Of a stretch of DNA of 36,435 nucleotides, positions 25,015-35,784 are shown one piece after another. A model generated the notes under the pieces. It worked only from the letters and a program-made list of their open reading frames with translations, was not told the origin of the DNA and searched no databases. Every line of letters begins with the position of its first letter. Position 1 is the stretch's first letter. The stretch spans positions 1 to 36,435 of the forward strand of contig JABMRJ010000115.1 in assembly GCA_013202745.1 (NCBI GenBank), in the 5' to 3' direction. The stretch is from Candidatus Omnitrophota bacterium. Lineage in GTDB: Bacteria > Omnitrophota > Gorgyraeia > JABMRJ01. Made by a program: the position numbers and the translations under genes.

Positions 25015-26671
25015 TTTTTAGATATATCTCCTCTTCTATTTCGAAATTTTTCTGGAACTCAAGGTCCTTTGTAAGCTGCGGCACCTTAAATTGGCCGTCA
25101 TGCGCGCCGTTTGCAACGCGCTTCACCCTGTACTGGTGGAAAGCGCCTCTCTTTACAATCTTTAGCACCGGGTCATTTAAGCGTTGTGACTTTCTCTTTG
25201 AATCATACTCTATATTTACCGCCTTTATCTCATCATCTATAGATTTAAGAAACGCCATCTTCCTCTCAGAGGGCGGAGCCTCTTTGAATTCTACTAAAAA
25301 TACATACCTGGGTATCTCCTCCCATTGGAGGCATGCTGTAAAGAACTCCATAACCAGGCCTATTTTGTTGATTGATTTCTTTACGGCCTCTACCACCTGA
25401 GATTCATAAAGCTTCTCCCCTGTAACGGATGATACATTCAGCCCTTTTTGTATAAACTCTATGCGAGGGGTCTTATTATAATATCCTGTTACCTTTACTA
25501 CATCATCTATGTCATAACGGTAGAGACCTCCGGGTGTGGTAATGATGACGAAATACTCCCTGCCCAGCTCCACCTGGTCACATAGCAGTACTCTCTTATC
25601 AGGTTTATCCCTATCCTCTTTTGGTATAAATTCGTAGAAATTGGCGTTTATCGCAAGGACGCCGCAGCATTTATCGCTATCAGTAGGTATAGAGCATCGG
25701 GCCTCGCTTGAGAGATATCCAAAATCCCTTATCGGCACATCCCCGAAATATTTCGGGAACTCTTTAAGATACATGCCTACCGTCCCGGCCTTCCAGCACT
25801 CTATAAGCTTAAGGTTACGCCATATATCTACCGGCAGCAGTTTGCCCTTTTTCTGCATTATATCTTTTAGCTCAGATGCTCTCTTCTTGTTCGGTTTTAA
25901 TTTCTTTTCAATGAGCTTCCTTATGTCATCTCTTATATTCAGAGTCTTTAGTAATGTGCCCTTCTCCATATCTTCTATGATGGAGTCTTTAAACTCCTCT
26001 ATCTTCTGGCATAAGAGGACTACGGTGCTCGGGTTCATCGTCGCGATCGTCGTTATATTCTGCTCCATAGCTATTCTTAATATGCAGTAGTATTTGGCGT
26101 TATAATCTTTTATTTCGAATACAGGATATGGTATCGCATATAAGCTCCTTATGAGGAATGGAAGGTTCTTGTACGCATGGCCTGTCTCTGCTCCGCATGA
26201 GAGGCCGCACGGGGTACACCCTTCTATCTCAGGGCTCACTATAGCGAGGATCTTGCCGCAGAATATATCAGGATAATCCCGGACTATATAATAGACCCAT
26301 ATATCCATCACCTCTTTCTTCTTATTCCTGGAATATTTTGTTACAGGTATGAATTTGGGGTCACCCGTTGTACCGCTCGTCGTGCCGAAGAGAACAGGAA
26401 GATCCCTGGTCAGTATATTCTTTTCGCCTGAAAGGAGCTTGTCTACATATGGCTGCAGATTGTTATAGCTATTAACAGGTACCTTTTTCTGGTACTCAGC
26501 TACAGAGTTTATGCTATTAAAAGAGTGCTCTCTTCCGTATGCCGACTTTTTGTTTCTCTTTATGAATTCTAAGAGCACCTTTTTCTGAGCATTGGCAGGA
26601 TTGAGTGTCGACCTTTCAAAAAAATACGCCTTTGGGGCCATCATCTTCAATATGTGGCATATGATCTGCAT
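25007..26671 (-). CDS. GH3 auxin-responsive promoter family protein (acyl-adenylate-forming)
   Basis: LFGTTSGTTGDPKFIPVT, EFIPKED..., TTPGGLYRYDIDDVVKVTGYYNKTPRIEFIQKG. Confidence 0.92.
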   Translation of the reverse strand: MQIICHILKMMAPKAYFFERSTLNPANAQKKVLLEFIKRNKKSAYGREHSFNSINSVAEYQKKVPVNSYNNLQPYVDKLLSGEKNILTRDLPVLFGTTSGTTGDPKFIPVTKYSRNKKKEVMDIWVYYIVRDYPDIFCGKILAIVSPEIEGCTPCGLSCGAETGHAYKNLPFLIRSLYAIPYPVFEIKDYNAKYYCILRIAMEQNITTIATMNPSTVVLLCQKIEEFKDSIIEDMEKGTLLKTLNIRDDIRKLIEKKLKPNKKRASELKDIMQKKGKLLPVDIWRNLKLIECWKAGTVGMYLKEFPKYFGDVPIRDFGYLSSEARCSIPTDSDKCCGVLAINANFYEFIPKEDRDKPDKRVLLCDQVELGREYFVIITTPGGLYRYDIDDVVKVTGYYNKTPRIEFIQKGLNVSSVTGEKLYESQVVEAVKKSINKIGLVMEFFTACLQWEEIPRYVFLVEFKEAPPSERKMAFLKSIDDEIKAVNIEYDSKRKSQRLNDPVLKIVKRGAFHQYRVKRVANGAHDGQFKVPQLTKDLEFQKNFEIEEEIYLKNE

Positions 26672-26674
26672 CTT

Positions 26675-27790
26675 TTAGCTTATAACCTCTTCTTTAACGG
26701 TATATCGCTTAAGTATCTTTTCTGAAATATTCACACCCAGGCCAAAGCCTTCAACAGGCTTTATCGTTCCGCCTCTTCGTATAGTCATATCTTCTTTTGC
26801 AACATCTTCTTTAAGCAGGAATTTTCCGTAAGCGCCTTCGCAGAAAGATATATTGGGGATGAGCCTTGCAAAATGCCATCCTGCAGCGGAGAGCAGTCCG
26901 CTCTCCCCTACCTGGCAGCCGAGCTGGATACCGATCTTATTGAGCCTTGCAATCTTTGCTATCTTTAATGATTCAAAGATGCCGCCGCATTTTGATATCC
27001 TTATGTTGAAGATATTGCAGGCCTTCTCCCTGGCCAGCATCTCGGCATCTATTAATGTGCATAGGGATTCATCCGCTATTATAGCTTCTTTGACCGCACA
27101 CGTAACTTTTTTAAGGCCTTTGTAGTCGTCTGCCCTGACCGGCTGTTCAACGGCGCTGATATTGCACTCTCTCATCTTCTCTATATTTGCTATGGCCTCA
27201 TCCGCGCTCCAGGCGCAATTGGCATCGACCCTTATATCGGCATCTTTTCCGACTACCCGCCTCACCGCCCTTAATCTTGCCATATCATCATCCATGCCCA
27301 CCTTGACCTTTATATAGCGCAGGCCGTATAGCCTGAATAATATACCGGACTTCATAACATTAGGGACGCTGCCGGCCTGGATGACGCCGCTATATACGAA
27401 CTTGCTCTCACCCTCGCCTATTAATGCGCTTATCCGCTTTTTGAAGAACTTGCCGAAAGTATTCAATAATGCGAGTTCCAGCGCGCACCCTGCGGCCCCA
27501 TCTATATTTAGGCCTTCCACTAAAGAGTGTACCCCTCTGTAATTATCAGGCGCAAAGCCCAGGATCTTCTCCCCGGCTATATTCTTTAATGTATTTTCTA
27601 CGGATTCCAGTGTCTCACCGGTTACGTATTTGCGCGGTAGAGACTCGCCGTATCCCGTCGTCCCGTCTTCCAGGGTGAGCTTTAAGAAGATGCTGTTAGA
27701 GAGGGATCTTGAAGTGATGGCATGTTTGAATTTCTTCTTAAGAGGCAGATCGACATGCAGTATACGCGCCTCTTTAATCCTGTTTTTCAA
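26675..27790 (-). CDS. Enolase superfamily protein (dipeptide epimerase / N-acylamino acid racemase-like)
   Basis: KVKVG, RVDANCAW, VEQPV, IADESL, NIRISKCGG. Confidence 0.9.
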   Translation of the reverse strand: MKNRIKEARILHVDLPLKKKFKHAITSRSLSNSIFLKLTLEDGTTGYGESLPRKYVTGETLESVENTLKNIAGEKILGFAPDNYRGVHSLVEGLNIDGAAGCALELALLNTFGKFFKKRISALIGEGESKFVYSGVIQAGSVPNVMKSGILFRLYGLRYIKVKVGMDDDMARLRAVRRVVGKDADIRVDANCAWSADEAIANIEKMRECNISAVEQPVRADDYKGLKKVTCAVKEAIIADESLCTLIDAEMLAREKACNIFNIRISKCGGIFESLKIAKIARLNKIGIQLGCQVGESGLLSAAGWHFARLIPNISFCEGAYGKFLLKEDVAKEDMTIRRGGTIKPVEGFGLGVNISEKILKRYTVKEEVIS

Positions 27791-28621
27791 TTACGCACCC
27801 CTTTTACCCTTCATCCATGCCGCGACAAATTTTACTATATCATCCAGGTTATCCTGAAACGGCAGAAAATGGCAGCATCCGTTAAAGAGCTTGATAGTCT
27901 TATCACCCGTCTTTAATCTACTGTGCCACTTGACCATGGCATCATTGTTTACTATGGGATCATCTTCTGCAAGTACAGTAAGCACGGGGATCTTTGTGTT
28001 AAAGATTTTTCTTGAGACTGCCGCATCCATAATGGCCAGCTCCCGGTAGAAGCGCGCCGTAAGGCTATGGAGGCTTAAGGAGTCGTTTTTTATAAATTCT
28101 ATATACTTTTTGTTCTTTGTAAACATATCGTAACTTAAGGGCGTCGGTATCATCTTTTTGGGATTGAAAAATGAGCTAAAGAGTACGTCGAGTTTTTTCA
28201 TAGGCGAGAGTGTAACCTTGGCCTTTATGGCAGGTGATATCAATATGAGCCCATCTACGGAATTCGGATGGCTGCTTACAAAATTTGCTGCGAATTTACC
28301 TCCGCCGCATATACCCATGAGGAATATCTTCTTGCCGGGGCGTTTACTCCTCATCTCCTCCACTACCCTCTCTATGTCATCTAAGATAATCCTGTAGCTG
28401 TCGATATGCCCCCTCTCCTCCTTGGAGAGGCCCGAGCCCCTTCTATCTATTGCATAGACAGAAAAGCCGCTCTCCTGGAGCTTTTCTGCCATATCCTTAA
28501 ACCACCCCATGTGGCTCTCTATGCCATGGAGGTAGAGTATAGCATCCCCTCCGGCATCCCAAATGCCGCATGGGATCAAAACATTGTCTTTCGTTTTTAT
28601 TTCTACGACTTGATGGGCCAT
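27791..28621 (-). CDS. Alpha/beta hydrolase (lysophospholipase-like)
   Basis: YLHGIESHMGWF, DRRGSGLS, GICGGGKFA, CHFLPFQ. Confidence 0.88.
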   Translation of the reverse strand: MAHQVVEIKTKDNVLIPCGIWDAGGDAILYLHGIESHMGWFKDMAEKLQESGFSVYAIDRRGSGLSKEERGHIDSYRIILDDIERVVEEMRSKRPGKKIFLMGICGGGKFAANFVSSHPNSVDGLILISPAIKAKVTLSPMKKLDVLFSSFFNPKKMIPTPLSYDMFTKNKKYIEFIKNDSLSLHSLTARFYRELAIMDAAVSRKIFNTKIPVLTVLAEDDPIVNNDAMVKWHSRLKTGDKTIKLFNGCCHFLPFQDNLDDIVKFVAAWMKGKRGA

Positions 28622-28625
28622 ATAA

Positions 28626-29228
28626 TCAGATCCGTAAAACCGTATCTTCCTTCCGGGCGGGAGGAGTCTTTGGAAACGCCTTCGGGTAACCGAATATCAC
28701 ACAGGCGTCTATATTGTAAGAAGGCGGTAAGCCTATCTTCTTTAAGAATATTTTTTTGGGAATAGCCCTTCCCCTTCCGATAAAACAGCTCCCTATACCC
28801 ATAGAGTATGCGGCGAGCATCATATTTTGCGCCGCAAGGTGGCAGTCGGTCCGGGCATCACTAAATCCCGTATCTCCGGCTACGAATACTACGAGAGGGG
28901 CACCATAAAAGACGGTATCGCCCGGATTTTCAGCCGTCTTTTTGATGGTATTTAAAAAACGCTCGTCTTTTAGGTCTTTCATAAAAGGCTTCAGCAGGGG
29001 GCTAAGTTTATAGAGCATCTTTACACGCTTTGTCGCTATACCGGATAATTCGCTTATGAGCTCTTTGTTATCTATAGGGATAAATTTCCATGCCTGCCTG
29101 TTTAGAGCGCTCGGGGCAAACCTCCCGGCCTCTATTATCTTTTCGGCAATATCCTCGGGGATGGGCTTGTCCAGAAACTCTCTTACCGAACGGCGTGATT
29201 TAATATTCTCTATGATATTATTTTGCAT
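28626..29228 (-). CDS. Nitroreductase family protein
   Basis: IKSRRSVREFLDKPIPEDIAEKIIEAGRFAPSALNRQAWKF. Confidence 0.92.
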   Translation of the reverse strand: MQNNIIENIKSRRSVREFLDKPIPEDIAEKIIEAGRFAPSALNRQAWKFIPIDNKELISELSGIATKRVKMLYKLSPLLKPFMKDLKDERFLNTIKKTAENPGDTVFYGAPLVVFVAGDTGFSDARTDCHLAAQNMMLAAYSMGIGSCFIGRGRAIPKKIFLKKIGLPPSYNIDACVIFGYPKAFPKTPPARKEDTVLRI

Positions 29229-30204
29229 TTTTATCCATCCAGGCCTTTGTCCTCTTCATCCCTTCTGCCATATCTATCTTTGGGCTGTAGCCCAAGTCGG
29301 CCTTTATCTTCGATATATCAAAATCGAGATTCAGGCTCAGGAACTTAAGCCTCGTTTTATTAAGAAGCGGGGCTTCTTTTGCATGCACTGCCTTCGCAAA
29401 AAATTCAAGTATTGAGCATATAAAATACGCTACATTCTTTGGCAGATGTTTTGTGGGCTTCTTGTACCCCCAGGTGTCTGCGACCATGTTCACCACATCC
29501 ATCATCGTCATTCCGCTTTCATTGGTGATATTATATATCTGTCCTATGGTCTTATCCGAATAAGATGCGTCTACCACGGCCTTGGCAAGGTTCTCTACAT
29601 ATATCATATTCACCTTATTCTTCCCGCTCCCCACAAAGATATACTTTCCCTTGCTTAAGAATTCGACCATCTTGGGGACTACCTTCTTGTCGCGCGGCCC
29701 AAATACAAAGCCCGGCCGTATGACGGTAAATGGCAGGTTGCGCGTCTTGCCGTATTCCACGACAAGTTCCTCTGAGTCTATCTTTGTATCGGCATATATA
29801 TCCCCTGTCTTTATGCGCGGGGCATCTGAGGGTGTCTTTTTGTGGTCCCTCATGCCAAGGACGGCAAGGCTGCTTACAAAGACGAATCTCTTTATATTTT
29901 CGGCAATAGCCGATTCGAGCATCTTCCGCGTACCGCCGACATTTGTCTTTTGCGCATCTTTCCTGAGCACCCAGTCGCCGACCATCGCTGCGGAATGGAA
30001 TACCTTATCCATGCCTTTCATGGCTTTCCGTACAGAAGCCGAATCATCCAGGTTTCCGTAGAAGAGTTCGACACCTATGCTCTTTAGGAATTGCGTATCG
30101 CTCGTCTTCCTGACAAGCGCCCTTACATGCTCACCCCTCTTTACAAGCTCTTCGGCTATAAAACTGCCTATAAATCCTGACGCTCCGGTCACCAGATTCT
30201 TCAT
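29218..30204 (-). CDS. NAD-dependent epimerase/dehydratase (extended SDR)
   Basis: VTGASGFIGSFIAEEL Rossmann motif, FVFVSSLAVLG. Confidence 0.92.
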   Translation of the reverse strand: MKNLVTGASGFIGSFIAEELVKRGEHVRALVRKTSDTQFLKSIGVELFYGNLDDSASVRKAMKGMDKVFHSAAMVGDWVLRKDAQKTNVGGTRKMLESAIAENIKRFVFVSSLAVLGMRDHKKTPSDAPRIKTGDIYADTKIDSEELVVEYGKTRNLPFTVIRPGFVFGPRDKKVVPKMVEFLSKGKYIFVGSGKNKVNMIYVENLAKAVVDASYSDKTIGQIYNITNESGMTMMDVVNMVADTWGYKKPTKHLPKNVAYFICSILEFFAKAVHAKEAPLLNKTRLKFLSLNLDFDISKIKADLGYSPKIDMAEGMKRTKAWMDKNAK

Positions 30205-30848
30205 AATTTCTTCTCCTTTGTTGCATGGCCCATTGTAAAAAGAAGCGGCGCCATCGGGTTGAATTTCCTCTGTTTCACCTTATCGAACCCTACTGACATC
30301 AGCATATTCCTGAGCTCGTTCTCAAAGATGTGGTAGACGTCGCCTTCCACGATCTCCACTATCCCGAATATAACCTTTCCCAGCAATCTATCTCGGCAAC
30401 CGTCGACTATCATGAGCTTGCCGTCTTCTTTTAGGACCCGGTGCATCTCAGCCACTGCTCTTTTCTGGTTCGGGTAGTGATGGAAGGAGTTGGAACAGGT
30501 TATTACGTCAAAGGTGTGAGAGTCATAAGGGAGGTTTTCGACGTCGCCTACCTTAAACTCTATATTCTCATCCCTGCGCTTCGCCTCTGCCTTCTTTATC
30601 ATATCACCGGAGATGTCGATTCCGTGAATCCGTGCATCCTTGTTTATATTGCAGAGCCTATAGGCAAATTTGCCCGTCCCGCAACCTATATCGAGGACCT
30701 TCATGCCGTCTTTGATATAAGGCGCCATCTCTTTAAAGAACATATTGTGAGAAGTGTTGAAGATTAACATCTGCAGTACCGACCTGTCGTATACCTTTGA
30801 CCATCTATCAAACCTCTCTTCGTGTCTCTTCTTAATCTCTACACTCAT
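30201..30848 (-). CDS. Class I SAM-dependent methyltransferase
   Basis: VLDIGCGTGKFAYRL, ENLPYDSHTFDVITCSNSFHH. Confidence 0.92.
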   Translation of the reverse strand: MSVEIKKRHEERFDRWSKVYDRSVLQMLIFNTSHNMFFKEMAPYIKDGMKVLDIGCGTGKFAYRLCNINKDARIHGIDISGDMIKKAEAKRRDENIEFKVGDVENLPYDSHTFDVITCSNSFHHYPNQKRAVAEMHRVLKEDGKLMIVDGCRDRLLGKVIFGIVEIVEGDVYHIFENELRNMLMSVGFDKVKQRKFNPMAPLLFTMGHATKEKKL

Positions 30849-30880
30849 ATCAGGCTCCTCCTCTTATCTCTCTTATATAA

Positions 30881-31144
30881 TCAACCGCTCTTAATGAGCT
30901 TCTTTGCGATACTCTTTATCAATATCCACTCGCCCACTTCGTTCTTATCGAAATACGTATGGCCTATCCATTGAAGCAGGTAGCCTATAAATAAATTAAG
31001 AAGACCGGTCTTCCAGTCTCCTGTAAATAGTTGAAATATGCCATAAAAGGCGAGCGGGATGCCGATAATATGGAGCCATATATCGACATTATGCCTATGG
31101 CGAGAAGTGTAGTCTGCTACAAACCACTTAATCGCTTTTAACAT
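30881..31144 (-). CDS. DUF962/Mpo1-like membrane protein (start probably MLKAIK)
   Basis: SRHRHNVDIWLHIIGIPLAFYGI, GYLLQWIGHTYFDKN. Confidence 0.8.
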   Translation of the reverse strand: MLKAIKWFVADYTSRHRHNVDIWLHIIGIPLAFYGIFQLFTGDWKTGLLNLFIGYLLQWIGHTYFDKNEVGEWILIKSIAKKLIKSG

Positions 31145-31183
31145 ATAGGATAAGATTATATCATATAACAGGCAGGGAATCAA

Positions 31184-34100
31184 CTACTCTTGAGGGGTCA
31201 CTACAGTCTCATGGTGGAAAATCTTCATGGTGAGATCATCGATTATGGCATAGATACATGGTATGACTATGAGGGTAAGTATCGTCGCAAAGGCAAGCCC
31301 CCAGCACATGGCAAGGGCCATAGGGATAAGTATAGGGTCGCTGCCGCCTATGCCATACGCCACAGGCGTCAGCCCTACGACAGTTGTTATGGTAGTAAGG
31401 ATGACGGGCCTTAGCCTCATCTGGCCTGCCTCTATTATGGAGTGCCGCCTGTCCATGCCCCCTTCCCTCAGCCTATTTATAAACTCTACCAGTACTATAG
31501 AGTCATTAACGACTACGCCGCTAAGCCCCACTATACCTATGATAGCCAGGAAACTAAAAGCCTCTCCATGGAGCATAAACATTATAACTACCCCTATGAT
31601 ACCGAATGGTATGGCCACCATAACGACGAGCGGCTGTATGAGGGATTTGAAATTGGTCGATAGTATCATAAAGATGAGAAAGAACGCAAGTACAAAGGCC
31701 TTTATGAGGCTATTCATAGACTTCATCGTCTCTTCCTGCTCTCCGCCATACTTTACCGTATAGCCCGGATAGTCGCGCTCTATATCCTTAAATTCATTCA
31801 TTGCCATTGAGTTTACTTTTCCGGATTTTATGATTCCGCTGTCTACATCGGCCTTTACAGTCACCACCTTCTTTCCGTCAAGGTGGCTTATCGATGATAT
31901 GCCGCTTTTATTCTCAAGCCTCGCCACGCGATTTAAGGGTATGAGGTTGTCAAACTTATTGGGTATCAGTATCTTGTCGAATGCGGTAAAATTACTGCGC
32001 TCTGACTTAGGGAATCTTACAAGGACGTCTATCTCTTCCGCCGCCTTCTCCCTCTTTATTGATGTGGCCACACCGCCCTCAAAGGCATTCCTGACAGACC
32101 TTGCTATATCACCGACACCCAGATAGGCGCTCGCGGCTGCGTCTTCATCTACGACGACCATGATCTCTTCTTTTCCGATCTCGTAATCGTCATTTATGTC
32201 GGAGACACCCTTTATAGTGCCGAGGAAGGCCTTGAACTTCTCTGCAATCTCTTCCAATATCGGGAAATGCTCTCCGCGTATCATTACAGCAACCGGCTTT
32301 CCCACGGGCGGCCCCGGCCTTATCTTCTCGAAATAGAGCCTCTCGAACCCCTCTATACCTTTTGTCTTATTTTTAAGGAAGTCTATTATCGCCTGGGCGT
32401 CCCTCTTTCTGTCAGTCTCGGGCGTCAAGTATACTATCATTTGCGACAGGTGTGTCCCGCGCCTCGCCCTCAGGTCGTGGGGATCTTCGGACATTACGCC
32501 TATCTGCGTAACGAGCGCCTCCAGTTCGTTTTCAGGAAGCTTCAGGACCTCCTCTTCCACTTTCGATATCCTCTTGTTCATCTCGTCGAGGGGAAGCCCC
32601 ATTTTAGCCTCGGCCCTTATGAAGAATATCTCTATACCCCTTGAGCTAAAGAGCTCAAACGGCATGACCTTTGCGGCAAGAAATACACATATTATAAATA
32701 GGAGAAAGACTCCCAGGCAGACCCTATACCGCTTCTTTATAGCTTTGGTCAATATATTCGTATAAGATTTTAGTAATTTCTGAAACCACACCGTATTCTT
32801 TTTTGAGATCACCTTACCGTTTTTATCCTTCTTTATCCGGACAAAGTCGGCTATGTGAGATGGGAGGATTATAAACGCCTCTATCATAGAAGCGCCAAGG
32901 GCTATTATGACAACCATGGGAATGTACCTTATGAACTTCCCCAATATCCCGCTCATCATCATAAGCGGCGTGAATGCTGCCATCGTCGTAAGTATCGTAG
33001 CGGTAACCGGCTTTACCACTTCTTGCGTACCCACTACCGCCGCTTCGGCGGGGGACATGCCATTTTCCATATGGCGGTAGCAATTCTCGGCTATTATTAT
33101 ACCGTCGTCGACGAGCATGCCCAATACGACGATGAGGCCAAACATAGTTATCAGGTTGATGGAGAGGCCGAGGAAACTCATAATTACGAATGATGCGAGG
33201 AATGCTATGGGTATGCCGAGCGCCGTTACGAATGCTACGTGCTTGTTTAAGAATATGAGCAGAGATATGGCTACCAGTATAAAACCTACTATTCCGTTAT
33301 TCTTAAGGACATTCAGCCTTCTTTTAATATAGAATGACATGTCGTCCACATAAGCGCTCTTAAGCTCAGGCGGCTGTGTCTCTTTAAATTTATCCAGGGA
33401 TACCTTAAGCCTATTTACTACATCTATTGCATCGGCCGATGCTCTCTTGACTATTACTAGGTAAACGGACCTTGTGCCGAAGGTCTTATTTATCACATCT
33501 TCATCATGGAATGCTTCCCTCACCTCGGCAATGTCTCTGACCCTTATCCAGTTGCCGACATCATTGGCCCTTATGACGACACCCTCTATCTCCGCCGCGG
33601 TCATGAATTCGCCTGTCGTCCTCACGTTAAATTCCTTATCCCCCCTCACCATGGATCCGCCGGGTACGCTTATATTCTTCTTCTTCAAGCTATCCATTAT
33701 CTCTTCGATAGAGATATGGTATTCACGGAGTTTATCGGGATCTACTTCGACCCATATCTCCTGGTCTCTCCAGCCCCATCTGCGGACTGCAGCAACACCG
33801 TCGAGATCAAGGAATCTGTCTTCCAGTATTTCGGCTATATCCTGGAGCCGCTTCTCGGGCAGATCACCGCTTAACGCTATGCCTATGACAGGGGTATTTT
33901 TGGTATCCTGATCGGTCACGAGCGGGTCATCTTTTATATCAGCCGGCAGGTTCTTTACTCTGTCGACCGCCCTCTGCATATCATTTACCAATTTATCCTT
34001 ATTCTTCACATCGGGATTCAACTTCAGTATTATAGTCGAGAGCCCTTCTATTGATGCGGAGGTCATCTCATCTACATCATCTACCTCTTTGAGCTCTTTT

Positions 34101-34303
34101 TCAAGAGGGGTCGTCACAAGCTTCTCTACCTCTTTTGCCGAGGCACCCGGGTACACAGTAGATACCTGGACCATGTCGAATGACACATTGGGAAATGCCT
34201 CCCTGCTCATGCTTATAGCCGCTATGAGACCGGCTATGATAAAGAAGACGCTCAGGAGATTTACAAATAATGACTGTTTTACAGAAAATTCTGCTATCTT
34301 CAT
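31184..34303 (-). CDS. RND family efflux transporter permease
   Basis: 1039 aa; VLGMLVDDGIIIAENCYRHME, AFTPLMMMSGILGKF, RLRPVILTTITTVVGLTPVA. Confidence 0.96.
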   Translation of the reverse strand: MKIAEFSVKQSLFVNLLSVFFIIAGLIAAISMSREAFPNVSFDMVQVSTVYPGASAKEVEKLVTTPLEKELKEVDDVDEMTSASIEGLSTIILKLNPDVKNKDKLVNDMQRAVDRVKNLPADIKDDPLVTDQDTKNTPVIGIALSGDLPEKRLQDIAEILEDRFLDLDGVAAVRRWGWRDQEIWVEVDPDKLREYHISIEEIMDSLKKKNISVPGGSMVRGDKEFNVRTTGEFMTAAEIEGVVIRANDVGNWIRVRDIAEVREAFHDEDVINKTFGTRSVYLVIVKRASADAIDVVNRLKVSLDKFKETQPPELKSAYVDDMSFYIKRRLNVLKNNGIVGFILVAISLLIFLNKHVAFVTALGIPIAFLASFVIMSFLGLSINLITMFGLIVVLGMLVDDGIIIAENCYRHMENGMSPAEAAVVGTQEVVKPVTATILTTMAAFTPLMMMSGILGKFIRYIPMVVIIALGASMIEAFIILPSHIADFVRIKKDKNGKVISKKNTVWFQKLLKSYTNILTKAIKKRYRVCLGVFLLFIICVFLAAKVMPFELFSSRGIEIFFIRAEAKMGLPLDEMNKRISKVEEEVLKLPENELEALVTQIGVMSEDPHDLRARRGTHLSQMIVYLTPETDRKRDAQAIIDFLKNKTKGIEGFERLYFEKIRPGPPVGKPVAVMIRGEHFPILEEIAEKFKAFLGTIKGVSDINDDYEIGKEEIMVVVDEDAAASAYLGVGDIARSVRNAFEGGVATSIKREKAAEEIDVLVRFPKSERSNFTAFDKILIPNKFDNLIPLNRVARLENKSGISSISHLDGKKVVTVKADVDSGIIKSGKVNSMAMNEFKDIERDYPGYTVKYGGEQEETMKSMNSLIKAFVLAFFLIFMILSTNFKSLIQPLVVMVAIPFGIIGVVIMFMLHGEAFSFLAIIGIVGLSGVVVNDSIVLVEFINRLREGGMDRRHSIIEAGQMRLRPVILTTITTVVGLTPVAYGIGGSDPILIPMALAMCWGLAFATILTLIVIPCIYAIIDDLTMKIFHHETVVTPQE

Positions 34304-35784
34304 TCTACTGTCAAGCCCCTCTTCTCTAAAAATATGCCCTCTTTTAAATAGAGTTCTATTAAAGAGTCCTTATAATCTTTTAGCGCATTCAGGGCCAGTC
34401 TCTTGGCCCGCAGGAGATCCTCCTGGAACCTTATCACCCTGTCTGAATCAGAACGGCCGAATCCAAACTGCTTGAGTTCCTCCTCCAGTTTTCTCTTCTG
34501 GAGGCTCTCTATCTTGAGCCTCTCTTCGGCCTTTATCTTATTCACATTCACATCCCTTACCGCATCATCGATATCCGCAAGTATTACTTTTTCCATCTTC
34601 TTCAAATTCAAAAGGGCCTTCGCCTTTTCGTGCTTCGCCTTGTTATAGGCGCTCCTCTCGCTCCTGTTCTCCAGAGGTATGGAGAAAGTAACCCTGGCGT
34701 TATATTCAGGATTCTCTCTCGTAAATGCGTCTGCCATAGAATCCTTTACCTTCCTCTCGATTCCGTTAAGTTTGAGGGAGCCCTCAAAGTCAAGCTGCGG
34801 CCACCTGTCATTCCTCTTCATATTGAATTTTATCCGCTTTGCCTTTATCTCGTTCTTCGCGCGCTTATAATCTCTCCTCTTCTCAAACGATATTTTTAAG
34901 CTCTCAAGAAGTGTAACATTCGCGCCGGTAATCCCTATGGTGCTTATAGGTAAGATGCCTGTAGCATTTGGATAATTTATAAGCAGCCTCAGCTTATTCA
35001 TGGCGGTCTTGAGCGTATTCTCTTCTATTATGAGTTCAGTTTTACGCGTAGCCATATTGGCTTCTGCGGCCAGGAGGTCCGTTATCTCGGATGTGCCAAG
35101 CTTTTTCTTTTTTCTGCTTATCTCGTAAAATTCCTTTGCCTTCTCATACATCTCTTTTTCGACATCTACCAGCTCTACGGATAGGACGAGATCCCAGTAT
35201 GCCTCTTCTACGTCCGCAAGGTTGGTCTCTATCTTATCCAGCGTCTCGAGTGAGAAATTCCTTACATCTATACGGGCTATCTTTACATCGGCCCAGTCAT
35301 TCATACCGAAGAAGTTCCGAAGCAGCGGCTGGGTAAATTTTATCTCAGTATACGATTCATAAGAAGGGTTCAATGTAGAAAATGCCGAATCCGAACTCTC
35401 CCTTATATTCTGGAAATCTATGGAGACATCCGTGCCGGTGATAAGTTTCTTTGTAAGCTTCATCCCGGCCTGGCCTGTGTGTGATGAGGTACCGAATAGA
35501 CTGGAGGCCTGTTCCTTCCTGTCATAGGTATAATCCGCATTCAATTTTAAGACCGTGTCGTAGACAGACTTCGCCTCATCTATATCTGCGTCTTTTATGA
35601 GCCTGTCGTAAAGGGCAAACTGCACATCGAAATTATTAATGAGCGCAAGCTCGAGGGCTTCCTTTAAAGAAAGATATATGATATCTCCACCCATGCCTCC
35701 GGGGAGTGCCCATTCAGAATAGGCACCCTGCGTACCCATAAATATCGTTGTGATGATTAATAAGCTTAAGATAAAACGTCTCAC
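34300..35784 (-). CDS. TolC family outer membrane protein
   Basis: Signal peptide, ALELALINNFDVQFA, duplicated coiled-coil architecture, RSAYNKAKHEKAKALLNLK. Confidence 0.92.
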   Translation of the reverse strand: MRRFILSLLIITTIFMGTQGAYSEWALPGGMGGDIIYLSLKEALELALINNFDVQFALYDRLIKDADIDEAKSVYDTVLKLNADYTYDRKEQASSLFGTSSHTGQAGMKLTKKLITGTDVSIDFQNIRESSDSAFSTLNPSYESYTEIKFTQPLLRNFFGMNDWADVKIARIDVRNFSLETLDKIETNLADVEEAYWDLVLSVELVDVEKEMYEKAKEFYEISRKKKKLGTSEITDLLAAEANMATRKTELIIEENTLKTAMNKLRLLINYPNATGILPISTIGITGANVTLLESLKISFEKRRDYKRAKNEIKAKRIKFNMKRNDRWPQLDFEGSLKLNGIERKVKDSMADAFTRENPEYNARVTFSIPLENRSERSAYNKAKHEKAKALLNLKKMEKVILADIDDAVRDVNVNKIKAEERLKIESLQKRKLEEELKQFGFGRSDSDRVIRFQEDLLRAKRLALNALKDYKDSLIELYLKEGIFLEKRGLTVE

